From Bordetella flabilis (GTDB lineage: Bacteria > Pseudomonadota > Gammaproteobacteria > Burkholderiales > Burkholderiaceae_B): DNA of 64,000 nucleotides. Both the position numbers and the translations under genes were made by a program. The notes under the pieces were generated by a model. The model had not been told where the DNA came from. It did no database searches and saw nothing but the letters and a program-made list of their open reading frames with translations. The stretch spans positions 1,426,001 through 1,490,000 of the forward strand of contig NZ_CP016172.1 of assembly GCF_001676725.1 (NCBI RefSeq), read 5' to 3'. Positions 8,464 through 17,027 of this stretch are shown here, one piece after another; position 1 is the stretch's first letter; every line of letters starts with the position of its first letter.

Positions 8464-9765
8464 CTATCGAGGAATGACGGTCGTGCGCGGACCTTCAAAG
8501 GTGATGCTGCCGTCTTCGATAGCTGTCAGGCGATAGCCGCCGTAAGTGCCACCGATCACGACTTTTGTTCCGTCCCTCAGCATCAGCCATGGCGAGTCGC
8601 CACTGATGACGCTATGGATGGTGAAAGGCGGCGCAGACGGCGGTGCTTCAACGGTATTCGTGACGACAAGCGCATTCAGATAGGTGTCGTTCAGCGTCTC
8701 GACGAGTGAGTTCAGCCGCGTCCTGCGCATTTCATCGAGCTCGGTCGTACCGATGATGATTCTCTGCTCCGACCATCCAACGGAAATCTCTCCCACATCG
8801 GCGCGCAAGGCCGCAGCTTGCACAGCAGCTTCGACCTCCGGCACAAGCATGATCCGCGCCGTGCCTGGAGCGTACCCTGCGATAGCAGATGTCCAACGTT
8901 GGACGGCTTCATCGCGGATCGCCTGGGAAGCGGCGATGCCTCGTACCGTGAAAGTCCCCGCGGCTTGATAATCGACGGCGACCCGGATGTCGAGGTCGCG
9001 CACAAACGATACGATTTCGTCACGTACGCGCGCCTGGTTCTCGAGTTTCAGCAGTGGGCCCGGCCATATCGACGCCAGCGCGGCCGCGAGTCGGTCATGC
9101 TCGGCGTCGTCATGGACCCAGCCCGTCACCCACACATGCTGATCTTCCGACAGGTACGCCGACACGCGATCCTGCAGGCCCAGATGCCGCAGCGCACGCC
9201 GTGTCGCGTCCAAGGCCTCGGCGACGCTGCTGGGCGGCGCCGCGCCCTGCAGGGGGCGTGGCGTAACGGACGGAGAAAAGGAAGCCACCGCGACGCCGCC
9301 GAATACCAGGATGGCAAGGATACCGGCGACCGCCCACAGCGTTCCTGTGCGCCTGCCTTCGCGCATCGGAAACGGCCCGGGCGGCATATTGTCCGGCCCG
9401 CCTCTCCTGGGCGGTGGACCGTCGTCGGCAGAGCTGCGGGCCTGCTTGGCGCAGGACTCTGCCGAGGTGGCCTCGACATGTTGTGGCCAAGGTGTATCCA
9501 CGGTTGAGACTGTCAAGCTGACCGTTCCGATCCGGCCTGCCGCATTGAAAGCCAACGGTGTGTCCGCGCCTGTCTCTTCGCCGGCCGGCCGCAGGCACCA
9601 TGCAGCCGGGCCGATGTGAATCGCCGCCGCGTGCGCGGCAATTCCAGCGTCGGCGAGCACGATGTCGCATTCGGTGTCCGAGCCTATGGTGGCGCCGTCC
9701 TGCACCGGACACCGTGCGCCGCGGTGCAGGCCCGTAAGCACGCGGAGCTCCAGAGTCTGGCTCAT
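8464..9765 (-). CDS. sctD: T3SS inner-membrane ring protein SctD (BscD)
   Basis: 433 residues. An N-terminal forkhead-associated-like domain (about 1-95, with GLHRGARCPVQDGATIGSD) faces the cytoplasm. A polar linker follows, then a single transmembrane segment at about 145-170 (LWAVAGILAILVFGGVAVAS), then a periplasmic region with ring-building repeats (LQDRVSAYLSEDQHVWVTGWV and similar). This is the YscD/PrgH-type order; the protein forms the outer of the two inner-membrane rings and contacts SctJ and SctC. It lies between sctV (34 bp upstream) and the small YscE-like gene. Confidence 0.9.
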   Translation of the reverse strand: MSQTLELRVLTGLHRGARCPVQDGATIGSDTECDIVLADAGIAAHAAAIHIGPAAWCLRPAGEETGADTPLAFNAAGRIGTVSLTVSTVDTPWPQHVEATSAESCAKQARSSADDGPPPRRGGPDNMPPGPFPMREGRRTGTLWAVAGILAILVFGGVAVASFSPSVTPRPLQGAAPPSSVAEALDATRRALRHLGLQDRVSAYLSEDQHVWVTGWVHDDAEHDRLAAALASIWPGPLLKLENQARVRDEIVSFVRDLDIRVAVDYQAAGTFTVRGIAASQAIRDEAVQRWTSAIAGYAPGTARIMLVPEVEAAVQAAALRADVGEISVGWSEQRIIIGTTELDEMRRTRLNSLVETLNDTYLNALVVTNTVEAPPSAPPFTIHSVISGDSPWLMLRDGTKVVIGGTYGGYRLTAIEDGSITFEGPRTTVIPR

Positions 9766-9799
9766 GACGGTGCCTGCTCAGAGGGCGCGCGGCCGCAAG

Positions 9800-11890
9800 T
9801 CATAGATCCACCCGTGCGAGGGGTTGCACGTTGATCTGGGGAAGCAGCTCCTGGTAGGACAGAACGGGAAGGTGCACCATATCCTGCTCGATCAACTTCC
9901 TCACATATCGGCGGATATCCATTGACGTCAGCATGACGGGCCTTGCCACGGTGCTGCTCAGCGTCCCGACCGTGCGCTGTATGCTGTCGAGCAGGGCCTG
10001 GGATTGATCCGGCTCCATGGCCAGATAGCTCCCGGCCGCAGTCTGCCGGATCGCGTCGCGTACCAGATCCTCAACGTCCGGCGCCAGGAGGTAGGCGGGA
10101 AGAAAGTTCTGGCCGTTCGAGTATTTATGGCTGATATAGCGTTTGAGCGCGATACGCACATACTCGGTCAACAACACCGTGTCTTTCTCTTTCTGCGCCC
10201 ATTCGACCAGGGCCTCCAGTACGGCACGCATGTCGCGGATCGATATGTCTTCGGAGACGAGCCGTTGGAGGACCTCGGCGATCTTCTGTATCGGCATCAC
10301 GCGTTGCGTCTCCTTGACCAGTTCAGGGAATTTTTCCTCCATCGCGGTCAAAAGCAGCCGGGTTTCCTGGATACCGAGGAAATACGAGGCGTGCTTGCGC
10401 AGCACAATGGACAGATGCCAATTCGGCACCTGGTGCATCTCCAGATACGGCACGCCCAGGCTTGTCATGGTGGGAGCGTGCTCCTGCCTGACCCAGAAAG
10501 CCGATTCGTTGGACAGAGCGCCGACGTCGCGCTCATGCGGTATTCCAGCCGCCTCGAGGTTGCGCTGTCCTTCGCGCACCAGCAGCCATCCAGGTCTCAA
10601 TACGCCGCGTGCGATGGGCACTTCGAACAGCAGAATCTGATAGGTATGTTCCTGCAAGTGCTTCGCGGCGCGCAGTTGGACGTCCGGAAACGGCACGCCC
10701 AGGTCTTGATAGGCCGCATACCGCACGGCAGGGAACTCGTCCGCGATGGTTTGATCGCCTATGGATCCGAGGGATACGTGCGCGACCTCCAATACCAGTG
10801 GAGCCGCAGGGGAAAAGGCAGAGCCGGCGTCGCCAGGCGCCGGCCTGTCCGTGGCATCGGCATGGCCGCCAGTGTCCCCGAGGGTCGATCCCGGTGCAGC
10901 TGATTTGCGCTTGGCGCGCGTATTACGCATAAGGACAAATCCCAGAGCGCCCAGCCCCGTACCGAGGGTCAGGAAAACGAGGGTCGGCATGCCTGGAATG
11001 AGGCCCATGCCGACAGCGACGACGGCGGCGATACTGAGCGCACGGGGGTGAGCGGTGACTTGAGCGCCGATGTCGTTGCCAACGTTGGATGGTTTGTCGC
11101 CAGTCGGGACACGGGTCACGATGATACCGGCGCATATCGCGGTGAGCAGGGCCGGTATCTGCGAAATGAGACCGTCTCCGATGCTCAGGATGGAATACGT
11201 CGTTGCGGCGTCGCCCATGGACATGCCGCGCTGGACTGTGCCGATAAACAACCCGCCCAGAAGGTTGACCGCCGCGATGATCAATCCCGCGATCGCATCG
11301 CCCTTGACGAACTTCATCGCGCCGTCCATGGCGCCGTACAACTGGCTTTCTTTCTCGACGATGGACCGCCTGCGACGGGCTTCGTCCATCTGAATGGCGC
11401 CGGCCCGTAGATCGGCGTCGATAGACATCTGCTTGCCGGGCATGCCATCGAGGGAGAAGCGGGCGGCCACCTCGGCCACGCGTTCAGATCCCTTGGTGAT
11501 AACGATGAACTGGACGACGGTCAGTATGAGAAATACAACCAGTCCAACCACGAGGTTGCCGCCCACCACGAAGTTTCCGAATGTCTCGATGATATGGCCG
11601 GCGTCGCCGTCCAGCAGAATAAGGCGCGTCGTGGATACCGAGATTCCGAGGCGAAACAAGGTCGAGATAAGAAGGACGGCGGGAAACGACGAAAAGGACA
11701 GCGGAGAAGGAAGATAGATGGCCACCATCAACAGCACACATGACACCGTGATGTTGGTGCCGATCAGCATATCCATGATGGCCGTCGGCATAGGCAGGAT
11801 CATCATGAAGACGATGGCCATGACCGTGGCGGCCAGCAGGATGTCGTTCCGTCCGAGGGCGGCGGTGATAATGCGTCGAAGCGCTTGCAT
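9800..11890 (-). CDS. sctV: T3SS export gate protein SctV (BcrD/LcrD family)
   Basis: 696 residues, the usual length of the FHIPEP/LcrD family. The N-terminal half has about eight hydrophobic segments and the conserved cytoplasmic loop signatures ARFSLDGMPGKQMSIDADL and LYGAMDGAMKFVKGDA. The C-terminal half (about 360-696) is the cytoplasmic domain that forms the nonameric ring receiving chaperone-substrate complexes (YLEMHQVPNWHLSIVLRKH, RDMRAVLEALVEWAQ). It acts in the inner membrane beneath the SctRST channel. Bordetella calls this gene bcrD. It is the third gene of the leftward operon, after sctX-like and sctY-like genes, matching the yscX-yscY-lcrD order of Yersinia. Confidence 0.97.
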   Translation of the reverse strand: MQALRRIITAALGRNDILLAATVMAIVFMMILPMPTAIMDMLIGTNITVSCVLLMVAIYLPSPLSFSSFPAVLLISTLFRLGISVSTTRLILLDGDAGHIIETFGNFVVGGNLVVGLVVFLILTVVQFIVITKGSERVAEVAARFSLDGMPGKQMSIDADLRAGAIQMDEARRRRSIVEKESQLYGAMDGAMKFVKGDAIAGLIIAAVNLLGGLFIGTVQRGMSMGDAATTYSILSIGDGLISQIPALLTAICAGIIVTRVPTGDKPSNVGNDIGAQVTAHPRALSIAAVVAVGMGLIPGMPTLVFLTLGTGLGALGFVLMRNTRAKRKSAAPGSTLGDTGGHADATDRPAPGDAGSAFSPAAPLVLEVAHVSLGSIGDQTIADEFPAVRYAAYQDLGVPFPDVQLRAAKHLQEHTYQILLFEVPIARGVLRPGWLLVREGQRNLEAAGIPHERDVGALSNESAFWVRQEHAPTMTSLGVPYLEMHQVPNWHLSIVLRKHASYFLGIQETRLLLTAMEEKFPELVKETQRVMPIQKIAEVLQRLVSEDISIRDMRAVLEALVEWAQKEKDTVLLTEYVRIALKRYISHKYSNGQNFLPAYLLAPDVEDLVRDAIRQTAAGSYLAMEPDQSQALLDSIQRTVGTLSSTVARPVMLTSMDIRRYVRKLIEQDMVHLPVLSYQELLPQINVQPLARVDL

Positions 11891-11917
11891 GGGTACAGCC
11901 TGAAAGATGCATGTTGC

Positions 11918-12280
11918 CTATCGGCCATGCAGCTGCTTGGACGGTAAGCAGCCGGAAGCGGCGCTCAAGACCTGGCGCGCCTCGATAGTGCGGCCAAGCG
12001 CGGATAGCACTTGTGCGCGCGCGATGCCGTATGCGGGCCGTGCCGTGGCGTCGGGCCCGGCGTCGTCCAGCGTCGACAAGGCGCGCTCCGGAGCATTGGA
12101 CCGAAGTTGCGCCAGCGCCAGCAGTATCGCTGCACGGCCCTGGCATAGGCCGGTGTGCGCCGCGGCCTCCAGCAGCACCGCGGCTTCATGCGCCCGGTTG
12201 CTCTGCAGGTATAGGAAGCCCAATACCTGAAGCAATTGAACGGTCTCCGCCGGGAGAACGGACTGCGGCCTGGACATCAT
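11918..12280 (-). CDS. sctY: TPR protein, SctY (YscY/BscY)-like chaperone
   Basis: 120 residues with tetratricopeptide-like helices: LLQVLGFLYLQSNRAHEAAVL, AAILLALAQLRSNAPERALS and YGIARAQVLSALGRTIEARQVL each carry the small-residue pattern of TPR helix pairs. YscY is the TPR chaperone of YscX, and both bind YscV; here the gene lies immediately upstream of sctV and overlaps the sctX-like gene by ATGA at 12277-12280. Position and repeat type support the call. A generic class II chaperone is the alternative. Confidence 0.7.
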   Translation of the reverse strand: MMSRPQSVLPAETVQLLQVLGFLYLQSNRAHEAAVLLEAAAHTGLCQGRAAILLALAQLRSNAPERALSTLDDAGPDATARPAYGIARAQVLSALGRTIEARQVLSAASGCLPSKQLHGR

Positions 12281-12681
12281 CCTTGCCGCAGCGTGTTACG
12301 CATGACCTTCGCGTGGTATCTGAGCGCCGAGACGCGCTCCAAGACATCCAATGCGGCGGCGAACAGCCGCTGGCCATCTTGCCCCTCCGTGGCCGCATTG
12401 CGAAGCGCATTGCATGAGCGTCGGTAGACCGCGTCGCATAACGCCGCGTCCTGCAGAATGGTCATGTGCGCCTGGGGTTCGAGGTCCGCGTACATGCGGA
12501 TTTCCATGCAATAGCGGTCAAGGAATTCGGCGAGCGCGCCGGGCACGGGCGCATCCGGTGCGCGTTTCCCGCGCGACGGCCCTTTGAGGGAGGCCCTGTC
12601 TGGAAAAAGGGAGGGGCCACCGTCCGTCACCGGTTGCGGGCTGCGGACGGCGTTGGTGGCATTGACGAGCGGCATGGACAT
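12277..12681 (-). CDS. sctX: SctX (YscX/BscX)-like early T3SS substrate
   Basis: 134 residues. The first ~50 are polar and Pro/Ser-rich, as in secreted T3SS proteins; the rest is helical, including a tract with several Cys and Ala residues (TILQDAALCDAVYRRSC) and a C-terminal helix (LFAAALDVLERVSALRYHAK). It is the promoter-proximal gene of the sctX-sctY-sctV-sctD operon, and a HrpL-type motif reads into it from 12836-12809. ATG 12681 has AAGGA nine bases upstream; the longer frame to 12732 has no such site. YscX is needed for secretion of early substrates. The similarity to YscX is weak by eye, so the name depends partly on the YscY-like neighbour. Confidence 0.55.
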   Translation of the reverse strand: MSMPLVNATNAVRSPQPVTDGGPSLFPDRASLKGPSRGKRAPDAPVPGALAEFLDRYCMEIRMYADLEPQAHMTILQDAALCDAVYRRSCNALRNAATEGQDGQRLFAAALDVLERVSALRYHAKVMRNTLRQG

Positions 12682-12808
12682 TACTGATTCCTTGGTGCGC
12701 GGCGCTGGTCGGATGCAACGTCTCCGGACCATGCCTGGAGACGGCGACCGGGTTCTAACGGCGGGCCGGGTGCAGTCAGCCCAGGCATCCAGCGCAAAGC
12801 GGGCAATC

Positions 12809-12836
12809 GTAGTGGCCGGCCTTTCGGGAAGGTTCC
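12809..12836 (-). promoter_or_regulatory. HrpL-type promoter for the sctX-Y-V-D-E-F operon
   Basis: Read on the minus strand: GGAACC at 12836-12831, a 15-base spacer, then CCAC at 12815-12812 followed by TAC. Six of six bases of the -35 element and four of four of the -10 core match the hrp box; only the final A of CCACNNA is absent. The leader to ATG 12681 would be about 120 nt. Confidence 0.6.
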
Positions 12837-12863
12837 CTGCCGATCAAAAAATAAGATCAAGTG

Positions 12864-12897
12864 TTGAACGCGCGGTTCAAAATCGCGGAACGCGATT
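12864..12897. repeat. Two abutting inverted repeats between the divergent T3SS operons
   Basis: TTGAAC-5-GTTCAA at 12864-12880 is followed without a gap by AATCGCG-GAA-CGCGATT at 12881-12897. The second repeat includes the GGAAC of the rightward promoter motif, so a protein bound here would cover the -35 element. Candidate operator for a T3SS regulator; no binding protein can be assigned. Confidence 0.5.
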
Positions 12898-12914
12898 CGT
12901 CGCCGGGACACCTA
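12887..12914 (+). promoter_or_regulatory. HrpL-type promoter for the rightward T3SS operon
   Basis: GGAACG at 12887-12892, a 15-base spacer, then ACACCTA at 12908-12914. It agrees with the hrp box except for one base in each element, and its ACACNNA form equals that at 1819-1825. The predicted start is near 12920, about 44 nt before ATG 12964. Confidence 0.55.
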
Positions 12915-12916
12915 CC

Positions 12917-12943
12917 TCGCGAGTCGGTCGTGTCGACTCGCGA
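12917..12943 (+). promoter_or_regulatory. 9-bp hairpin in the 5' leader of the tip-protein mRNA
   Basis: TCGCGAGTC (12917-12925) and GACTCGCGA (12935-12943) are perfect inverted repeats around a 9-base loop. The predicted transcript begins near the base of this hairpin, and the ribosome site AAAGGA lies 8 bases downstream of it. No U tract follows, so it is not a standard terminator; a stabilising or regulatory 5' stem is more likely. Confidence 0.5.
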
Positions 12944-12963
12944 ATTTGCAAAAGGATATAAGC

Positions 12964-13716
12964 ATGACTGGTCTGGTGGTGCCTGGTGGCAGTCCGCAAG
13001 CGCGAAACATCATCGATCCAATCCTGGACGGCCCTGCTGCGGAGTATGGGACGCAGGAAATCTACGACAAGTTCACGAACTTCGGTGGCTCTTCCGGCGA
13101 CGAGCCGGTAGGGCGTGCCAGTGCGCTCGATGCCGAGGTCAAGCGTCTGAACGCAGAGGGCGACGATCTCGACCGCAAGATCAAGGATGCAGAAGGCCAG
13201 GAAGACGACGGCTCACGCACGAGATCATTCGGGGAAATCTACGCCGCGGTCATGCGGCTGCTGAAGGTCCAGCAAGGACTGTATGGAGCAATGGCCGAGC
13301 AGGCAACGCGCACTGCCGAGGAACAGGTAAAACAGATCAAGCAGTACACGGCGGCGAAGTCCGCGTTGACCAAACTGCTTGGCAAGCTGTTGCCCGGCAA
13401 GGACGAAGACAATCCCAACCCCAAGCTGGCGGACAAGATCACGGCCGAGGACCCGGCGTACAAGGCGCTCAATGCAGCGCTGAAAGAACTGGGACGACCG
13501 GAGATCGACCTGAACTACACCAAGTCCGATCTGGAAGGTCTGCAGGCGGACCTGTCGGGAAGTTCCGATGCATTGGTCACCGAACAGGGCATGAAGTCTT
13601 CCGAAATCAACCAGATCCTCGGGAAGTTCCAGGCAAGCGAAACCATGGTCTCGAACATCGTGAAGGCCCAGGGCTCGCTGGAAATGACTGTCGCCCGGAA
13701 CTCGGGACCGCTGTGA
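12964..13716 (+). CDS. Bsp22/EspA-like T3SS tip or filament protein candidate
   Basis: 250 residues, acidic, Cys-free, with no membrane segment. A polar N terminus is followed by long coiled-coil-like helices (about 55-80 and 90-140, including QVKQIKQYTAAKSALTKLL) and a C-terminal helix (SEINQILGKFQASETMVSNIVKAQGSLEMT). Long helices flanking a polar middle are typical of tip and filament proteins such as LcrV, EspA and Bordetella Bsp22. It is the first gene of the rightward operon, directly before the LcrH-type chaperone and the two translocators, the position of bsp22 in Bordetella. ATG 12964 is preceded by AAAGGAT; an ATG-less extension to 12946 is rejected. I cannot confirm homology to Bsp22 itself by eye. 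Confidence 0.65.
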   Translation: MTGLVVPGGSPQARNIIDPILDGPAAEYGTQEIYDKFTNFGGSSGDEPVGRASALDAEVKRLNAEGDDLDRKIKDAEGQEDDGSRTRSFGEIYAAVMRLLKVQQGLYGAMAEQATRTAEEQVKQIKQYTAAKSALTKLLGKLLPGKDEDNPNPKLADKITAEDPAYKALNAALKELGRPEIDLNYTKSDLEGLQADLSGSSDALVTEQGMKSSEINQILGKFQASETMVSNIVKAQGSLEMTVARNSGPL

Positions 13717-13855
13717 TGTTGCGTCGGTCCTGTGGGCTTTGTCTGGTTATGCGCGATCAGCGAAGAGATATCCCCAGTGGTGGGGCACCATCGGCGACCG
13801 CGGTTGACCAGGGTAGGGCCGTCGCTGCGATCGTCGCAGGGTGTACGGGGGCGGC

Positions 13856-14326
13856 ATGAGCACGGATGTGGACACTGATCTGCTCACCACGCTGCGGTCC
13901 CTGTTCGCATGTGGCGAGCCATTCGGACCCGAATTCGGAATGACGGCCGACTTGCGCGAGGCGCTCTATGCCGCGGGGCACGCGCTCTACGCACAAGGAC
14001 AGTATCAGCAGGCGAGATCCCTGTTCGCGCAACTGGTCCTTTATGACCACACGGATCCTCGCTACATCAAAGCCTTGGCTGCGGCAACCCAGATGCTGGC
14101 TGAACACGAGCTTGCCTTGCAAATGTATACCGTGATCGCGGCCATGAATCCTGGCGAGCCCCAATCGGTGATGCATGCGGGGACATGCATGCTTGCGATG
14201 GGAAGGCGGTCCGACGCAGCGGAGGCCTTCGAACTGGCCATTTCCTTGTGTCACGACGTGAGCCAGGGAGCTGTCAGGAGTCACTGTCAGCGCCAGGTCG
14301 AATTACTTCGGCGCGAAAGGGAATGA
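13856..14326 (+). CDS. LcrH/SycD-family translocator chaperone (BcrH1-like)
   Basis: 156 residues built of three TPR units: LREALYAAGHALYAQGQYQQA, RYIKALAAATQMLAEHELALQ and QSVMHAGTCMLAMGRRSDA. This is the class II T3SS chaperone fold that binds the pore-forming translocators through a concave groove. The translocator genes at 14445 and 15278 follow directly, as in bcrH1-bopD-bopB. ATG 13856 with a G-rich stretch upstream is preferred to the in-frame GTG at 13841; the difference is five residues. Confidence 0.88.
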   Translation: MSTDVDTDLLTTLRSLFACGEPFGPEFGMTADLREALYAAGHALYAQGQYQQARSLFAQLVLYDHTDPRYIKALAAATQMLAEHELALQMYTVIAAMNPGEPQSVMHAGTCMLAMGRRSDAAEAFELAISLCHDVSQGAVRSHCQRQVELLRRERE

Positions 14327-14444
14327 GTCGCGCGGATGTGGCTGGGACACCCATAAAGCGGCAGCTCGAGCCGTGTCATCGAAGCTGCGCACAACGCGAA
14401 TTCTGCATGGTTGATTCTTTACTCTAGAAAGAAGGGAGAACTTT

Positions 14445-15245
14445 ATGGCGATATCGGCATTGCAGGTGGGCTCGGGCGCACAGATGGCGCCAGCCCATGG
14501 CTTCGACGGCGCGGCCATGGAAGGCGGGGCGTCGGCTTCCATGGCCGCGATCATTGCGAAAGCCCAGCGTATCGTTGGCGAAGAAGCTATGGAAGTAGCC
14601 TCCGAGCAGCTAGCGGAGGACCTGCGAAATATGCAGATGAATCGGAAAAGCAGGTTGTCGGCCGCGGCGACCAGCTATGGCGAAGAGAAGGCGGCCGCCT
14701 GGACTCGCTTGTGGACCGGCGTCGCGGCGTTGGCGGTCTCCATGGCTGGCAGTGCAGTGCAGGTGGCCGGAGCGGCCCGCGCATCCACGAAAAGCCTGAA
14801 GGCAGTCGACTTGCAAAGGCAAGCCAAGACGGAGCTGAAAGGGGCGACCAGTGCGATGGAAAACGCCGGAACGCAGGCCGACCGGGGCGCAGCCAGCCTG
14901 CGACTGGAGAACGCGCGGGATGGCTTCGATGCGGCCGTCGAACGCGCGACGAAGCTGTCTGATTCCGCCAATACGCTGCGCTTCAAGAGCGAGGCGGCGC
15001 GGCAGTTGGGGGATTCCACGGGACGGTTCTCACAGTCAGTGGGGGACGTTTTCGCAACGTCGCACGACGTCAACCGGAAAGCCGCCGATCTCGGAGGGCA
15101 AATGAGTGACGGTAACGCGCAAATGTCAGCGGACATGGCGCAGCGCAGGCGCAGTGACTTGTCTGCGGCGCGCAAGGCCAATGATGACGTGAACCAGCTC
15201 CTGGTCGAGATCGAACGCGTGAACGCGCGTAACGTCTTGGTGTAG
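14445..15245 (+). CDS. T3SS minor translocator, BopD/YopD-like
   Basis: 266 residues, Ala-rich, with one hydrophobic segment at about 87-107 (WTGVAALAVSMAGSAVQVAGA) and long amphipathic helices on both sides. One transmembrane segment and C-terminal coiled coil is the layout of the smaller translocator (YopD/IpaC/BopD), which inserts in the host membrane with the larger one. ATG 14445 is preceded by GAAGGGAGA. Bordetella BopD is somewhat longer (~313 residues). The gene sits between the LcrH-type chaperone and the larger translocator. Confidence 0.78.
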   Translation: MAISALQVGSGAQMAPAHGFDGAAMEGGASASMAAIIAKAQRIVGEEAMEVASEQLAEDLRNMQMNRKSRLSAAATSYGEEKAAAWTRLWTGVAALAVSMAGSAVQVAGAARASTKSLKAVDLQRQAKTELKGATSAMENAGTQADRGAASLRLENARDGFDAAVERATKLSDSANTLRFKSEAARQLGDSTGRFSQSVGDVFATSHDVNRKAADLGGQMSDGNAQMSADMAQRRRSDLSAARKANDDVNQLLVEIERVNARNVLV

Positions 15246-15277
15246 GGGGAATCCATGCAGCTCACAGGAAGACAGGT

Positions 15278-16486
15278 ATGACGCAGAACATTTATGTCGG
15301 CGGCGCCACGCATGGCCGGAGCGCGGTGCTGCCGCAGGGGAACGCGGGCTCGGCGACCGAACGTCCCGCGTCCGCGTCCTCCGGCACAGGCTCGATTCCC
15401 CAGTCACCGGCTTCGGCAGTTGCCTATGGCGCACCGGCGAACACGGGTGACGGAAGGGACCGCGTGTGCGACAAGAATGGTGCACCCGTACTCGATGCGC
15501 CCTTGATGGTTATGGATATTGGAAGCCTGGTGGGCCGGATGCAGGCCATGCTGGAAAGGGCGAATGAAGCCAGGTTCTCGTCCAAGACCTCGGAGATGTA
15601 TACCAATACCAAACTGCGGGTGGATAGTTATGTGGCTGTCCAACGGGAGAAGATTGCCGACTTCAAGGCACGGTGCGACGAGCTGCAGAAGCGCAGCGAG
15701 GTATCCGGATTCTTCGGCTGGCTGGGCAAACATCTTGGCCCGGTTCTTTCCGGACTTGGCGTGGTGGCCGCCGGCATCCTGACCTTCGCCACGGCGGGGG
15801 CCACCGCAGGCTTGTTGGCCGTGGCCGTCATTGGCTTTGCCGGATCGGTGTTGTCCAGCGCGGGCGTCCACCTCGCGAAGTCATTCTGTGGCCTCGTTAC
15901 GAAAGTCTTGTGTGCCCTGGACATGCCCAAGACCGCGGCAGAGAAGTGGGGCAACCTGATCGGCGGCGGCTTGATGGTCGCGTCTCTGACGTTCCTGCTG
16001 GACCCCTCTGCTGTGGGCAAGCTGTGGTGTGGCGGCGCAGAGCTGCTGGGCGCCGACAAGAGTACGGCGGAAAAGATAGAACTGGCCGGCACGGTGGTCG
16101 GCATGGTCGGAACGGTGGCCATTTCGATTGTCGCGACCGCGGGCGTCGGCGCCGTCGGCACGGTGGGGCTGCATGCGTCGGAACTCGTTAACGCGGCCCG
16201 TTATGTGTCGATCGGAAGCAGCCTGGTATCTGGCGTGTTGGGGGTGACGCAGGCTGCGTCCAGTATGGACTTGGCTTTCGCCCGTTATGACGTGGACATG
16301 GCGGACTCCGCGCAGAAACTAATACAGAAAGTTCTGAACATGGCCCGCGATGAGCTCGCTCAGGTGCAGGACGATATCAAGCGCGGACTCGAGGACATCA
16401 CCAATAACTTCAAGCAGTCCGTCGACTTGTTGGGAAGCTACATCGGCTTCCTGACCGAGCAGGCGTCCATACCCATCGCAGCGTGA
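15278..16486 (+). CDS. T3SS major translocator, BopB/YopB/IpaB-like
   Basis: 402 residues. A polar Ser/Pro/Gly-rich N terminus (~65 residues) is followed by a coiled-coil region (about 95-145), a long hydrophobic hairpin (about 150-205, with GVVAAGILTFATAGATAGLL), a second hydrophobic region (about 230-320) and a C-terminal amphipathic helix region. Two hydrophobic regions after a coiled coil define the larger pore-forming translocator. Length equals that of Bordetella BopB. It ends with overlap of the next start (TGATG at 16484-16488). Confidence 0.88.
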   Translation: MTQNIYVGGATHGRSAVLPQGNAGSATERPASASSGTGSIPQSPASAVAYGAPANTGDGRDRVCDKNGAPVLDAPLMVMDIGSLVGRMQAMLERANEARFSSKTSEMYTNTKLRVDSYVAVQREKIADFKARCDELQKRSEVSGFFGWLGKHLGPVLSGLGVVAAGILTFATAGATAGLLAVAVIGFAGSVLSSAGVHLAKSFCGLVTKVLCALDMPKTAAEKWGNLIGGGLMVASLTFLLDPSAVGKLWCGGAELLGADKSTAEKIELAGTVVGMVGTVAISIVATAGVGAVGTVGLHASELVNAARYVSIGSSLVSGVLGVTQAASSMDLAFARYDVDMADSAQKLIQKVLNMARDELAQVQDDIKRGLEDITNNFKQSVDLLGSYIGFLTEQASIPIAA

Positions 16487-16965
16487 TGCTCTCCGGTGCC
16501 GGTGCAATGAACACAATCAAGACACGGTCCGTCGAATCGCCCCGGGCGCGTGATGGCGTGCCTGTGTCGTCGCGGACACCTTCACCGGAAGGCCGGCTGT
16601 GGAACGCGGATACCACCCGTCGGTTGGCGGAGATTGCCTTCATTGGCGCCTTCGCTGGCCGGCTGCGCCCCGCCGAAACCATCTTCCAATCCCTGCTGCT
16701 GCTTTGCCCTGGGAATCCCCACGTCCAGATCGGACTTGCGCTGGTATGGACGATCTGCGGCAAGTCCATGGAGGCGGCCGCGCTACTCGATCGCATCGAT
16801 GCAACCACAAGCGCCGAGCGTGGCCTGGTCACGGTGTGTTCGGCTATCGCCTTGCGCGATAGCGGACATCGTTCAGCCGCAGATCGCATGTTCTCCGACG
16901 CCATCGCGCAAGGGGGCGCGGCAGCAGAGTGGGCACGCGGCCTGGCGCAATCGGGCAAGGAATAG
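16486..16965 (+). CDS. TPR-type T3SS protein (BcrH2 position)
   Basis: 159 residues. After a polar N terminus of ~35 residues there are TPR-like helices: TRRLAEIAFIGAFAGRLRPAE, VQIGLALVWTICGKSMEAAALL and ERGLVTVCSAIALRDSGHRSA. Its place between the major translocator and sctI equals bcrH2 in Bordetella; the sequence also recalls the HrpB1/YscG type of small TPR proteins. ATG 16486 overlaps the previous stop; ATG 16507 is an equally plausible start. Probable role: chaperone for a translocator or for the inner-rod/needle subunits. Confidence 0.7.
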   Translation: MLSGAGAMNTIKTRSVESPRARDGVPVSSRTPSPEGRLWNADTTRRLAEIAFIGAFAGRLRPAETIFQSLLLLCPGNPHVQIGLALVWTICGKSMEAAALLDRIDATTSAERGLVTVCSAIALRDSGHRSAADRMFSDAIAQGGAAAEWARGLAQSGKE

Positions 16966-17027
16966 CCGGTCTGGTCGAATGATGGAAACGCCGGAACGCG
17001 GCGCGTTGAGTCATATAGGAGTTTAGT

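Noticed and set aside
8881..11096. Palindromes GTCCAACGTTGGAC (8885-8898) and CCAACGTTGG (11078-11087) as further copies of the prophage palindrome
   Set aside because: They lie inside sctD and sctV coding sequence and share only the AACGTT core with the prophage element.
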